Of a stretch of 32,760 nt of DNA, positions 1 through 8,800 are shown piece after piece. The notes under the pieces are model-generated. The model had not been told where the DNA came from. It did not search any database and saw nothing but the letters and a program-made list of their open reading frames with translations. Numbering within the stretch: the first letter of the stretch is position 1; every line of letters starts with the position of its first letter. This stretch comes from Marinilabiliaceae bacterium (GTDB lineage Bacteria; Bacteroidota; Bacteroidia; Bacteroidales; Marinilabiliaceae): the NCBI GenBank assembly GCA_009777175.1, contig WRMI01000034.1, positions 1 through 32,760 of the forward strand, read 5' to 3'. The position numbers were made by a program, and so were the translations under genes.

Positions 1-29
1 ATGACGAATTATACTTTGGGGTAGTTCAG

Positions 30-58
30 TTTCCGCTGCGGCAGCGCCGCAGCGGAAA
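30..58. repeat. GC-rich perfect palindrome
   Basis: A perfect 13-base inverted repeat (30-42 against 46-58) with an AGC loop, made of GCTGCGGC-type sequence. It stands out sharply against AT-rich surroundings. It could form a strong hairpin, but no T-tract follows on either strand, so a terminator role is not supported. It looks like an interspersed palindromic element. Confidence 0.7.
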
Positions 59-83
59 CATGCCACATTAAAGGAATGAAATG

Positions 84-112
84 GTCATTCCGAGCGTAGC
101 GAGGAATCTTGG
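84..112. repeat. Interspersed CATTCCGAGCGTAGCGAGGA-type repeat
   Basis: An imperfect palindrome whose ends (ATTCC and GGAAT) pair around a GAGCGTAGCGAG core. Elements of this form are common intergenic repeats in many bacterial genomes (general knowledge). Only one copy was seen here. The rest of 1-194 shows no gene. Confidence 0.5.
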
Positions 113-194
113 TCTGAGCCATTTTACACATAACTTTACACTAAATATATCGCATAGTTTGATATTTGTTTCTAATTATTGCCTTATTCACATC

Positions 195-608
195 TTAATT
201 TATCACCTCTTCCGCCGTCGGAAACTCTGTAAGCAACTTATGATTTAATCCAGAAGAATCAAGTTCAACGCAATAGCTTGTTTTTCCGTTGGTGATTGCT
301 AAATATTTTACTCCAAGTGATAAATTATATCGGGCTGCCTGTTCTATTGTTGCTTGCCCGATTTCAACTTCAGGTGCTTTGCATTCTACTATTATTACGG
401 GCTTTCCTTTACGATTATAAATCAAAATATCTGCTCTTTGCCGCATCCCGTTTACAATAACACTTTTTTCTACGGTTATTAATCCTTTTGGATATCCAAG
501 TTGGTTTATCAGAAAATCTATAAAATATTGACGTACAAACTCTTCAGGAGTTAATACGACAAGTTTTTTGCGAATCGGGTCAAAAATATGTTGCTTTTTT
601 TCTTTCAT
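195..608 (-). CDS. HsdR N-terminal-like PD-(D/E)XK nuclease-fold protein
   Basis: A 137-residue protein resembling the N-terminal nuclease domain of type I restriction HsdR subunits (HSDR_N families), as stand-alone small proteins common in Bacteroidota. A PD-(D/E)XK-type core is visible: RQRAD with Asp60, then the strand VIIVECKAP with Glu75 and Lys77, followed by a helix with Gln90 and Tyr94 (QAARY). Near the N-terminus is TPEEFVRQ, typical of the family. No helicase, HsdM or HsdS gene is near, so a restriction role is not implied and the biological function is unknown. Its start lies next to a GAATGAGT-type repeat array (621-694). The length looks complete for the short family members. Confidence 0.8.
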   Translation of the reverse strand: MKEKKQHIFDPIRKKLVVLTPEEFVRQYFIDFLINQLGYPKGLITVEKSVIVNGMRQRADILIYNRKGKPVIIVECKAPEVEIGQATIEQAARYNLSLGVKYLAITNGKTSYCVELDSSGLNHKLLTEFPTAEEVIN

Positions 609-620
609 ATATTTCTTTCA

Positions 621-694
621 GTGAATGAGTGAATGAGTAAATGAGCGAATGAGTAAATGAGTAAATGAGTGAATGAGTGAATAAGTAAATGAGA
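621..694. repeat. GAATGAGT / AAATGAGT tandem array
   Basis: About nine degenerate 8-base units (GAATGAGT, AAATGAGT, GAATAAGT). TGA occurs every 8 bases and therefore in all three plus-strand frames. It lies just upstream of the 195-608 gene. The same unit type recurs near 13141-13197 and 14650-14690 on the opposite strand. Confidence 0.85.
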
Positions 695-753
695 GTAGTT
701 TTCAGTTTTCAGTTTTCAATTATCAGTTTATGCTTTATGGTTGTTAGTTTTTA

Positions 754-823
754 GCATTCCGTTAGGAATGCATCGCTCGGTAGAAAATAATCAATCACGA
801 CATCTGCATTCCATTAGGAATGC
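754..823. repeat. Paired GCATTCC...GGAATGC mini-palindromes
   Basis: Two copies of a 7-base-stem, 4-base-loop palindrome (754-771 and 806-823), with TCGCTCGGTAGAAAATA between them. A similar palindrome is at 27001-27017, and an AGGTAGAAAATA tail recurs near 26903-26914. This marks an interspersed repeat family rather than a gene. Confidence 0.7.
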
Positions 824-836
824 ATCCTATTCTATT

Positions 837-1241
837 ATCAGTATTTAGTATTCAGTATTCAGTATTTAGTATTCAGTATTTAGTATTTAGTATTCAGTAT
901 TTAGTATTCAGTATTTAGTATTTAATCTACATAAATATAATTTTTTTTAACGCAAAGGCGCAAAGTTGAGAACGCAAAGAACGTTAAAAGTTTTCAGTTA
1001 TCAGTTTTTAGTATTCAGTATTTAGTATTTAGTATTTAGTATTCAGTATTTAGTATTTAGTATTTAGTATTTAGTATTCAGTATTTAGTATTCAGTATTT
1101 AGTATTCAGTATTTAGTTTTGGGCATCTCATTACTCACTACTCACCACTCACCACTAACCACTAATCACTAACCGCTAATCACTAACCGCTAACCGCTAA
1201 CCACTAACCACTAATCACTAACCACTAACCACTAACCACTA
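837..1241. repeat. Composite short-tandem-repeat block 3' of the Fn3 gene
   Basis: Read from the Fn3 gene's stop codon on the minus strand, the block runs through TAGTGGT/TAGCGGT units (about 1241 to 1150), GAGTAGT/GAGTAAT units, then ACTAAAT/ACTGAAT units (about 1118 to 1009). It continues with a CGCAAAGGCGCAAAG-type segment (950-986) and a second ACTAAAT/ACTGAAT array (837-929). The stop TAG at 1239-1241 is the first TAG of the array. No gene is apparent in 609-1238. Confidence 0.85.
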
Positions 1242-4200
1242 CTTTTTCACTACTTTAACCATTTCATTGCCTATCTTCAAAAAATAGATGCCGGCTGATA
1301 AATGCGAAATATCAATTTCGGTTGAAAGTTTATCAAGTTTAAAAGTTAAAAGTTTTCTGCCTGTTATATCAAATAACTCAACAAGGGGATGAATCACGTT
1401 GCTGTTTTCTGAAAACTGAAAACTGAAAACTGAAAACACCCCACTCGTGGGATTTGGATATATTGTTATTTCGGACGTTACACGCAATGTCTCTATTCCT
1501 ACATTTATTTCTACACTTACGCTTTCAGTTAAATCAGACTCTCCGCAAAAATCATAAACCGCGCTTACTTGATAAAAGTATGTGCCATTTTGTAGGTTTT
1601 CATCTAAATATTCTGTTTCATTTACTAATTCACTATTAATCAAATCACTATCACGGTAAACATTGTAACCAAGCAAATCACTATCAATATTTTCAGGTTC
1701 ATTCCATGTGATAACAGCAGAATTTTCGTATTGTGCAGCAACAACTGATAAATTTTGAGGTATATCGCAAAATTGAGGAACAAAAATCACAACCTCAACT
1801 GCCGCGCTTTTTGCAGACTCTCCGCAAAAATCGTAAACTGCGCTTACTTCATAAAAGTACGTTCCATTTGGAAGGTTTTCATCTAAATATTCTGTTTCAT
1901 TTATTAAAACACTATTAATCAAAATATTATCTCTATAAAGATTATAACCAAGCAATTCACTATCAATATTTTCAGGTGCATTCCAAGTGATAACAGCAGA
2001 ATTTTCATATTGTGCAACAGCAACAGAAAGATTTGTGGGTGTTTCGCAAAATTGAGGAACAAAAACAACAACTCCAACAGCGGCACTTTTTGCAGACTCT
2101 CCGCAAAAATCATAAACAGCGCTAACTTGATAAAAGTACGTTCCATTTGTAAGGTTTTCATCTAAATATTCTGTTTCATTTATTAAAACACTATTAATCA
2201 AAATATTATCTCTGTAAAGATTGTAACCAAGCAGTTCACTATCGATATTTATTGGTGGTTCCCAAGTTATAACAGCAGAATTTTCGTATTGTGCGGCAAC
2301 TGCTGAAAGATTTGTGGGTACATCGCAAAACTGAGGAACAAAAATCACAACCTCAACAGCCGCGCTTTTATCTGATTCGCAAAAATCATAAACCGCGCTA
2401 ACTTGATAAAAGTAGGTTCCATTTGTTAAGTTTTCATCTAAATATTCTGTTTCATTTATTAATACACTATTAATCAAAATATTATCACGATAAATATTGT
2501 AACCAAGCAATTCACTATCAATATTTTCAGGAACATCCCAAGTTATAATTGCAGAATTTTCGTATTGTGCTGCCGCAACAGAAAGATTAGTTGGTATATC
2601 GCAAAACTGAGGTACAAAAACAACAACTTCAATGGAAGCGCTTTTTTCAGACTCTCCGCAAAAATCGTAAACTGCGCTGACTTGATAAAAGTACGTTCCA
2701 TTTGTTAAGTTTTCATCTAAATATTCTGTTTCATTTATTAAAACACTATTTATCAAAACATTATCTCGGTAAACATTATAACCAAGCAATTCACTATCAA
2801 TATTTTCAGGTGCTTCCCAAGTTATAACAGCAGAATTTTCGTATTGTGCAACATTTACAGATAGATTTGTTGGTACATCGCAAAACTGAGGCACAAAAAT
2901 CACAACCTCAACTGCCGCGCTTTTTGCAGACTCGCCGCAAAAATCATAAACCGCGCTAACTTGATAAAAGTACGTTCCATTTATTAAGTTTTCATCTAAA
3001 TACTCAGTTTCATTTATTAAAACACTATTAATCAAAATATTATCTCTATAAACATTATAACCTTGCAGTTCACTATCAATATTAACAGGTGCTTCCCAAG
3101 TTATAAGAGCAGAATTTTCGTATTGTGCTGCCACAACAGAAAGATTTGTGGGTGTTTCGCAAAATTGAGGAATTGAAATTATAACCTCAGCTGCACTTTT
3201 TTCTGACTCGCAATGGGCATAAATTGTGGATACTTGATAAAGATAGGTACCATCAGGCAAGTTCTCATCTAAATATTCTCTCTCAGTTGGTAAAAGACTA
3301 TTTAAAAGCGCACCATTTTTAAAAACATTATAACCTAAAACCGTATGTACAGATAGAGGCTCACTCCAAGTAAGGTAAATATTGATATAATCCAAAAGTG
3401 TATAATCCAAATCCTCAACTTTATCGCAACTTAAAACAATTTCAGTTACAACATTTGAACTATCTGAAGCGCATCCATTTGAATAATAGGAAACTACAAA
3501 ATAATCATACTCTCCCGCAAGCATGTTATCATCTACATAAAATGTATCAATAACTAATTCACTGTTTAAAAGCGCACCATTCCTAAAAACATTGTAGCCA
3601 ACCACATCATCCCCTATACCCAATCCCCTATCCCCCATCTCTGGCTCCTCCCACTCCAACAAAACACAATTATATTCGCATTTTTGAGAAACAAGCACAC
3701 TAACACCATCACAAACACTAACCTCTACAGATGCAACAGCCGACTCCTCTGAAACACAACCCGTTACATAATACGCAACAACATAATATTCATACTCACC
3801 CTCATCCAACCCCTCATCCAAAAAACACATCTCATTACCAAAAACCCTACCAACCAACTCGTCATTGCGGGTACGACCCGGCACGTCATTGCGGGTACGA
3901 CCCGCAACCCCCTCCTCGACCTGCACCCATTCCTCCTCACCGTGTACCGTGAACCGTGTACCTTGCACCGTTTTCTTATAAACCCAAAAACTATCTACCG
4001 GCAAACTACTATCATCCAACCAACAAACAAGCACACTATTACCAATATATTGCACCGCCGTTAAGTTGGTAACAGCCTCACAAACAGTGCCATAATCCTT
4101 TGTTAAATCATGGCAATAGGTACCAACCAAAGTTTCTCCATAATCTTTATAATGCTCAATGCAAAATTGCATATACCAGCCCCAAGATGGTGGCGGAGTT

Positions 4201-5126
4201 TCGATTTCACGCTGTTTAATAATATAAAAAACACCCGGCTCCCTATCCGACATAAAATAAGTTATTAAACCAGGCGATGCCCAACCATAAGGATAATAAC
4301 AATCATTACAAATATAAACATGACGAAAGTTCTCGCCTAAGTCATCACTAAATGATACACGATACTCGGCATTGGGAGGAAACCATGAGGATATATACAC
4401 TTCGCCATCAACACCACCGCGATAAACATCATACATCAGACCACTTAAAGATCCGTACATAAATTGATTATCGATAGAAAATTCGGTAAATGTTTCATAA
4501 AAATCAAATGAATGAAATAATCGACCATTATACGTACCCGAAGCCCATAATCTAAATCCTTCACCGTATAAAAGCCCCGACTCCATACCTAATCCAACAC
4601 CTTCAAAATTATCAAAGGATATTGCGTAATTCGAACTTTCAAAAGTTCCCTGATTTTCGCCTTCAATGCTAGCTCTATAAATAAATCCCTCATTATTTGA
4701 AATATAATAGGTTTTTCTCCCACTATTTTCCTCTCTAAAAGTCCAATTTTTGCCATAATCATCTGAAAACCATAATTGAGTGTGTGCATAACTGTTTTTA
4801 GAATAAACCAATTTATTATAAAGTACGCCAGTTGTGGCATCAGCAAGTATAATACTTGGAAACATTTCATATTCGGGGTCTGTGGTAAAATAGCATGTTT
4901 CATATTGGATTGTAAGTTTTTTCCCATTCTCTGTAAGTCTGTAAAGTGCAACACGCAAAGTGTCGTAAACATTTTGATGACCCCAAATAGGATTTAAAAT
5001 ACCAAACCAATAATTTGTCATATAAAGCTCGCCGGGGTCGGCACCACGGGCAATATTGCGGTTTTGTGATGATAAAAGTGACAAACTTATTACAAAAAGA
5101 GTCAGAATTACTATAATTTTTTTCAT
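1239..5126 (-). CDS. Large secreted Fn3-repeat protein with T9SS sorting tail
   Basis: A 1295-residue cell-surface or secreted protein. It has a signal peptide ending near residue 20 (SLLSSQ). Residues about 30-345 resemble a BNR/sortilin-like propeller with Asp-box motifs (SDDYGKNW and SDDLGENF). Nine fibronectin type III-like repeats follow at about 350-1210; the last six are nearly identical, about 93 residues each, with conserved ITW, GYN(V/I/L)YRD, YLDENL and GTYFYQVSAVYDFC. A type IX sorting tail begins at about 1218 (IYPNPTSG, then ELFDITGRKL and LSAGIYFLKI). The specific function is unknown; adhesion or binding is inferred. The gene carries at least four in-frame insertions of short repeats also seen or typical between genes (residues about 385-395, 407-421, 494-505 and 1229-1240). 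The stop codon forms the first unit of a tandem repeat array. Confidence 0.85.
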   Translation of the reverse strand: MKKIIVILTLFVISLSLLSSQNRNIARGADPGELYMTNYWFGILNPIWGHQNVYDTLRVALYRLTENGKKLTIQYETCYFTTDPEYEMFPSIILADATTGVLYNKLVYSKNSYAHTQLWFSDDYGKNWTFREENSGRKTYYISNNEGFIYRASIEGENQGTFESSNYAISFDNFEGVGLGMESGLLYGEGFRLWASGTYNGRLFHSFDFYETFTEFSIDNQFMYGSLSGLMYDVYRGGVDGEVYISSWFPPNAEYRVSFSDDLGENFRHVYICNDCYYPYGWASPGLITYFMSDREPGVFYIIKQREIETPPPSWGWYMQFCIEHYKDYGETLVGTYCHDLTKDYGTVCEAVTNLTAVQYIGNSVLVCWLDDSSLPVDSFWVYKKTVQGTRFTVHGEEEWVQVEEGVAGRTRNDVPGRTRNDELVGRVFGNEMCFLDEGLDEGEYEYYVVAYYVTGCVSEESAVASVEVSVCDGVSVLVSQKCEYNCVLLEWEEPEMGDRGLGIGDDVVGYNVFRNGALLNSELVIDTFYVDDNMLAGEYDYFVVSYYSNGCASDSSNVVTEIVLSCDKVEDLDYTLLDYINIYLTWSEPLSVHTVLGYNVFKNGALLNSLLPTEREYLDENLPDGTYLYQVSTIYAHCESEKSAAEVIISIPQFCETPTNLSVVAAQYENSALITWEAPVNIDSELQGYNVYRDNILINSVLINETEYLDENLINGTYFYQVSAVYDFCGESAKSAAVEVVIFVPQFCDVPTNLSVNVAQYENSAVITWEAPENIDSELLGYNVYRDNVLINSVLINETEYLDENLTNGTYFYQVSAVYDFCGESEKSASIEVVVFVPQFCDIPTNLSVAAAQYENSAIITWDVPENIDSELLGYNIYRDNILINSVLINETEYLDENLTNGTYFYQVSAVYDFCESDKSAAVEVVIFVPQFCDVPTNLSAVAAQYENSAVITWEPPINIDSELLGYNLYRDNILINSVLINETEYLDENLTNGTYFYQVSAVYDFCGESAKSAAVGVVVFVPQFCETPTNLSVAVAQYENSAVITWNAPENIDSELLGYNLYRDNILINSVLINETEYLDENLPNGTYFYEVSAVYDFCGESAKSAAVEVVIFVPQFCDIPQNLSVVAAQYENSAVITWNEPENIDSDLLGYNVYRDSDLINSELVNETEYLDENLQNGTYFYQVSAVYDFCGESDLTESVSVEINVGIETLRVTSEITIYPNPTSGVFSVFSFQFSENSNVIHPLVELFDITGRKLLTFKLDKLSTEIDISHLSAGIYFLKIGNEMVKVVKK
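1410..1440. repeat. In-frame CTGAAAA repeat inside the sorting tail
   Basis: Four ACTGAAA units lie within the sorting-tail coding region of the Fn3 gene. On the coding strand they read TTTTCAG, which is free of stops, and encode a VFSFQFSEN-type loop between the first and second tail strands. The same unit forms intergenic arrays at 32651-32722 and about 9990-10008. Confidence 0.75.
1490..3175 (-). repeat. Six near-identical ~279-bp tandem Fn3 units
   Basis: Six DNA-level tandem units in the Fn3 gene can be followed by the recurring PQFC codons near 1766, 2045, 2324, 2600, 2879 and 3158. Spacing is 279 bp except one unit of 276 bp that lacks a Gly codon (FCESDKS instead of FCGES). High identity suggests recent expansion or homogenisation. 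Confidence 0.85.
3610..3645. repeat. In-frame GGGGATAGGGGATT-type repeat
   Basis: On the coding (minus) strand, a GGGGAT/AGGGGATTGGGTATAG string encodes a Gly/Asp-rich loop (MGDRGLGIGDD) between the WEEPE strand and the GYNVF motif of the second Fn3-like repeat. Other repeats in this protein have only a few residues at that point. It is inferred to be an inserted interspersed repeat. Confidence 0.6.
3860..3972. repeat. In-frame REP-like and ACGGT repeats
   Basis: Two tandem copies of GTCATTGCGGGTACGACCCG (about 3863-3912) encode GRTRNDVPGRTRND. Just beside them, a GTGTACCGTGAACCGTGTAC-type string (about 3941-3972) encodes VQGTRFTVHG. Both lie in an extended loop of the first Fn3-like repeat. 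A related palindrome, GTCATTGCGGGCTTGACCCG, is intergenic at 31852-31878. Confidence 0.75.
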
Positions 5127-5192
5127 AAATAGATAGATTTAAATTATTAATGTAAAAATTTTAATCAGTTAAACGAAAAAAACATTTTTTTG

Positions 5193-5223
5193 TTGCAATC
5201 AAAAAAATTATAAATTATCTTTG
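5193..5223 (+). promoter_or_regulatory. Bacteroidota-type promoter for structured RNA / HTH gene
   Basis: The -33 TTG is at 5193-5195 and the -7 TATCTTTG at 5216-5223, 20 bases apart, matching the phylum consensus TTG-N19/20-TAnnTTTG. The predicted transcript start is near 5229, well ahead of the HTH gene start at 5471. This leaves about 240 bases of leader or independent RNA. Confidence 0.75.
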
Positions 5224-5228
5224 TGATA

Positions 5229-5450
5229 ATTTTTTTAAAATAAATATTAAATTCTATGGCAAATAAAAAATAGGTTTTAATTTATATTAATTGTTGTTCC
5301 GGCATTGATATTCCCACAAAATCAAAAAAAGTAACCGGAAAAATTGCAAAGTTTACCAGCTCTTGCGTGGTTTTTCTTATTATTTGGTTACTAGAACGTG
5401 GGAAGTCTCAATGCCTATATTATTAAGGAATTAAGTCCACGTTTTTTTTT
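5229..5450 (+). ncRNA. Rod-shaped structured RNA or regulatory leader
   Basis: Nested complementary segments build one long imperfect hairpin: GGCATTGA 5301-5308 with TCAATGCC 5408-5415; TTCCCAC 5311-5317 with GTGGGAA 5398-5404; AGTAACC 5330-5336 with GGTTACT 5386-5392; GAAAAA 5338-5343 with TTTTTC 5371-5376; GCAA 5346-5349 with TTGC 5363-5366. There is an asymmetric bubble (12 against 5 bases) between the second and third helices. A nine-T tract ends the unit at 5442-5450. Rod shape, central bubble and length of about 220 bases recall 6S RNA. However, it sits directly ahead of an HTH gene and AACGTGG 5395-5401 can instead pair with CCACGTT 5437-5443, as in an attenuator. Which of these it is cannot be settled from sequence alone. 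Confidence 0.5.
5395..5450 (+). terminator. Possible conditional terminator before the HTH gene
   Basis: AACGTGG at 5395-5401 can pair with CCACGTT at 5437-5443, followed by a T-run to 5450. The 5' arm overlaps GTGGGAA (5398-5404), which otherwise pairs with 5311-5317. The two structures are mutually exclusive. The loop is long (35 bases), so it may be weak. Confidence 0.4.
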
Positions 5451-5470
5451 GCCTTTAAAATAAAGAAGGC

Positions 5471-5773
5471 ATGAACAAGAAATATGACATTGGCGTAGAG
5501 ATACGCAAGATTTTAGCAGAAAAAAAGGAAAATATAAAATGGCTTTCTAAACAAACTGATATAGATAATAGCAATTTGGCAAAGATGCTCAAAGGCGAAA
5601 GACAAATTTTAGACTATCAAATCGTTAGAATTTCAATGGTTTTGGGTAAAAATTTATACCATTTTTTCGCTCACAATCTTGATATCGATATGGCAAATTA
5701 TTTAAAAGGGGTTGCAGGTAAGTCTCTTAATGACAACCAATTAAAAAATGAGAAAAAAATGTGGTCAAATTAA
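5471..5773 (+). CDS. Small HTH (Cro/C1-type) DNA-binding protein
   Basis: A 100-residue protein with one helix-turn-helix of the small Bacteroidota XRE-like class. The pattern IGVEIRKIL...WLSKQTDIDNSNLAKMLKGERQ...YQIVRISMVLGKNLYHFF occupies residues about 7-66. The C-terminal third is polar and unrecognised. Targets are unknown. The ATG follows a T-tract by 20 bases, and GCCTT 5451-5455 can pair with AAGGC 5466-5470. That hairpin would cover the AAAGAAGG stretch that serves as a possible ribosome binding site. Together with the structured RNA upstream, this suggests regulation after transcription initiation. The next gene (5889) is 115 bp downstream with no clear terminator between, so co-transcription is possible. 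Confidence 0.8.
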   Translation: MNKKYDIGVEIRKILAEKKENIKWLSKQTDIDNSNLAKMLKGERQILDYQIVRISMVLGKNLYHFFAHNLDIDMANYLKGVAGKSLNDNQLKNEKKMWSN

Positions 5774-5888
5774 CTGTTTTATGGTCAAAAAAACCTCAAA
5801 ATAATTTGGTTGCTCAAAAACAACTTTATAATTTTGCACTTTAATTTTTAAATTTTTTTATTGTATAATCAAAACTAATTTTTTTCGT

Positions 5889-8800
5889 ATGAAAACAATA
5901 GTAACTTTTGTGTTTGCACTGATATTGACAATATCTGTCAGTGCACAATCTTGGGTTGGTTTCTCAAGATCGGAGCCGGCTCATAGTGAAATAAATGTAT
6001 TAACCTCTAATAATCAGGAGGTTATTGTAGAAGTGTCAGTAGCAGGTATTTACACCTTAGACACTCTAATAAATGGAACGGCGTATCGCCGTTTAATACT
6101 GCCAGGAGGCGGTTTGCCAAAAACGGCACAAATTGGGCACCCCGAATTGCAAAATTTGTTTTATAAGTTTGCAGCGCCTATTTGTGATGATACAGATGTT
6201 TCTGTAAATGTGGTTTCGCGACAAACTTTGCCAAACTGCTTGGTTTATCCCGTACCTGAAATCAATTATATTGATAATGGACAGGGAGTTATAGAAATGG
6301 AAGAAGTGTTTCATTTCGATGTTAATGCTTATAACACGCCTCGAGGAAATGAACCTTTAGCGTTTGTCTATTCTGATGGACAAATCAGAGATCAACGTTA
6401 TAAAGAGGTGTCATTCAATCCGTTTGAGTATGATCCCCAATCTCAAACTTTATCCGTTGTCGATAAATTGGAAATTACCCTTTCCTTTATCAATCCAACG
6501 GGTAATATTCAGGTTAATACGGGAATATTTAATAAAGTCGTAGCGGGTGCTTTGTTAAATTATAAGGACACAGGAGTTAGTGCTTTAATAAATGATAAAG
6601 CATTTGAACGCCCCGGTTTTGTACCCGGAAATATTGACTGGATTACTATCAGCCCCGACACATCGGTTGCTTGTCAAATTGTTGCGGATTATTTAATTAT
6701 TTGCGCAGATGATTTTTATGACCCATTAGACACTTTATCACAGGTACTAAAACTAGCAGAACATCGTGCCTTTTATAATGGGTTTGATATAGCTATTGTA
6801 AATGTTGAGGATATTCTTGGTGCGGATTTTTATTACGAAGGAAATACTTATGATCCTTATGGGGACCCCGATGAATACAAAACCGAGCAGCAGATTCGTA
6901 CTTTTATTCGTCGTGTTTATGAAGGTGGGAATGCGAATAATACGGGGGATGGAAGATTGGGGTATGTTTTGCTAGTTGGAGATGTTGCTGATTCTCTGGA
7001 AAATGCAATGTTGCCAACAGCGTATGATCATCCTTATATAAATGGATGGGATTCTCAAATCATTCCTTCTGATTATTATTTTAGCTGCATTAAAAAAAAT
7101 TCATCAGGTGCCTATTCTGAAGATGGCGTATTGTTTATGGGGAGGTTTTCAGTGCAAAACGAAGAACATCTTGAAAATATGGTAGAAAAAACTCTATTTT
7201 TCGAGCAAGAATATACTTTCGACAATTGGCGTAACTCTGTGGGTTTTACAACTGAAAGAATTATGTATGATGACCCGATTTGCAACATTTCAACTAACAA
7301 TTATTACATTTCTTTACTGAATAATGGATGGGATTATTCAATTGTAGATAGCTATGAACTAAACCATGATGTTAATTTAATAAGAAGTTTATCGTTGGAC
7401 TATATGAATGATGGTGTTATTTTTTCTCAAATTTATGGTGGTAATGGTGATATTAATTCTGGGAATTCATTATATAAACCAATTTACGAAACAGGTTTAA
7501 ATAATTATGATAAACCAGCATTTTTTAGTACGATTACTATAGTTGGTGGTGATTTTACTTTTGATGAGTGTTTGGGTGAATTTCTTACCCGATTTTCTCC
7601 AACAAAGGGAGCTGTTGGCTTTTTTGGGCCTTCTGATAGAATTGGGTATTCGAATTTTTCAGTGCCAATTATTACTGATGAATTTATGTCTTTGCAACAT
7701 ATTATACCAAAATGCCTTTTTAATGATACTATTTCAATTTCTGTTGCTGGTGAATTGTTGTTGACGTCCAAAATGTTAAATGTAAATGGAGGATGGTATC
7801 CATACGGTCTAACACAGGCAAAATTTGCAATGACTTTACTAGGAGACCCTGCCCTTAATATTTTTGCAACTGGTTATCAAATAACACAAGACGCAACTAT
7901 CACATGTCCCACTGTAATCAACTTCCCATTACCTGTCCGCAACAATGCAACTATTACGATTCCTGAAAATTGTACTCTCACTTTTTCAGATAGGGGCAGT
8001 TTAATTATAGAAAAAGATGGGAATCTTGTAATCGAAGATAATGCAGAAATAAATGTTGATCCCAGTGGAGTAAATAATTCCATTACCATTGCTGGCGGTG
8101 GTTTAAGTGTTGGTACGGGTGTAACTTTTTCTGATTTTGAGGGTGGCTTAATTTTAAAAAGTAACCAGGATGTCTATTTTGATAAAAATATCCAATATGA
8201 TTTTGATGGTGTAACTTTTAACAACACAGATGTTATACATAGTAACTCACGTTTAGTGGTATCTAATAGCACCTTTTCAAATAGTGATTTATCAACAACT
8301 TCAAGTCACTCAACAATAGATGATTGTATTTTTGTTCAATCTTCGGTTGTTTCGGAGCAAATGGGATTTTTGTCACCAACTCTTTTGGACCGTCCCGGCA
8401 TGAGTGTATATAATAATAATTTTGTTGGTATTGACAAAAATACTGCATTGCAAATAAACGGTTCGTCGCGCACCTCTATTACTGACAACGAAATTCAAGG
8501 GTACGAAAAAGGTATATCCATGCACAATTGCGGCTTTTCGCTTTATCAAGTCCCGATTGGTCCTCCAATTATAAATGACGAAATACATAATAATACAATT
8601 TATGAATGTGGCATAGGAATGGAACTTTACAATGTTATTGCCGATTTAAAAGCCAATCAGATTTATGACAACCATCGTGGTGTAGCGCTTTATAATAATT
8701 CTTATACGGCTTTCAACAACGATGTTACTCCCGTTTTAACACCGCAAATTATTAGAGATAATGATGAGTTGGAATTTTATATTTCACAAAATTCGTTTCC

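Noticed and set aside
195..608. Interpretation as part of a restriction-modification system
   Set aside because: Only the HsdR N-terminal nuclease-like fold is present; helicase, methylase and specificity subunits are absent in the window.
837..1120. Regular repeats that at first sight suggest a CRISPR array
   Set aside because: Units are 6-12 bases without unique 30-base spacers and there are no cas genes; they are simple tandem repeats.
3731..3952. Plus-strand proline/histidine-rich 73-codon frame
   Set aside because: It is antisense to the Fn3 gene, and its composition comes from low-complexity and inserted repeats on the other strand.
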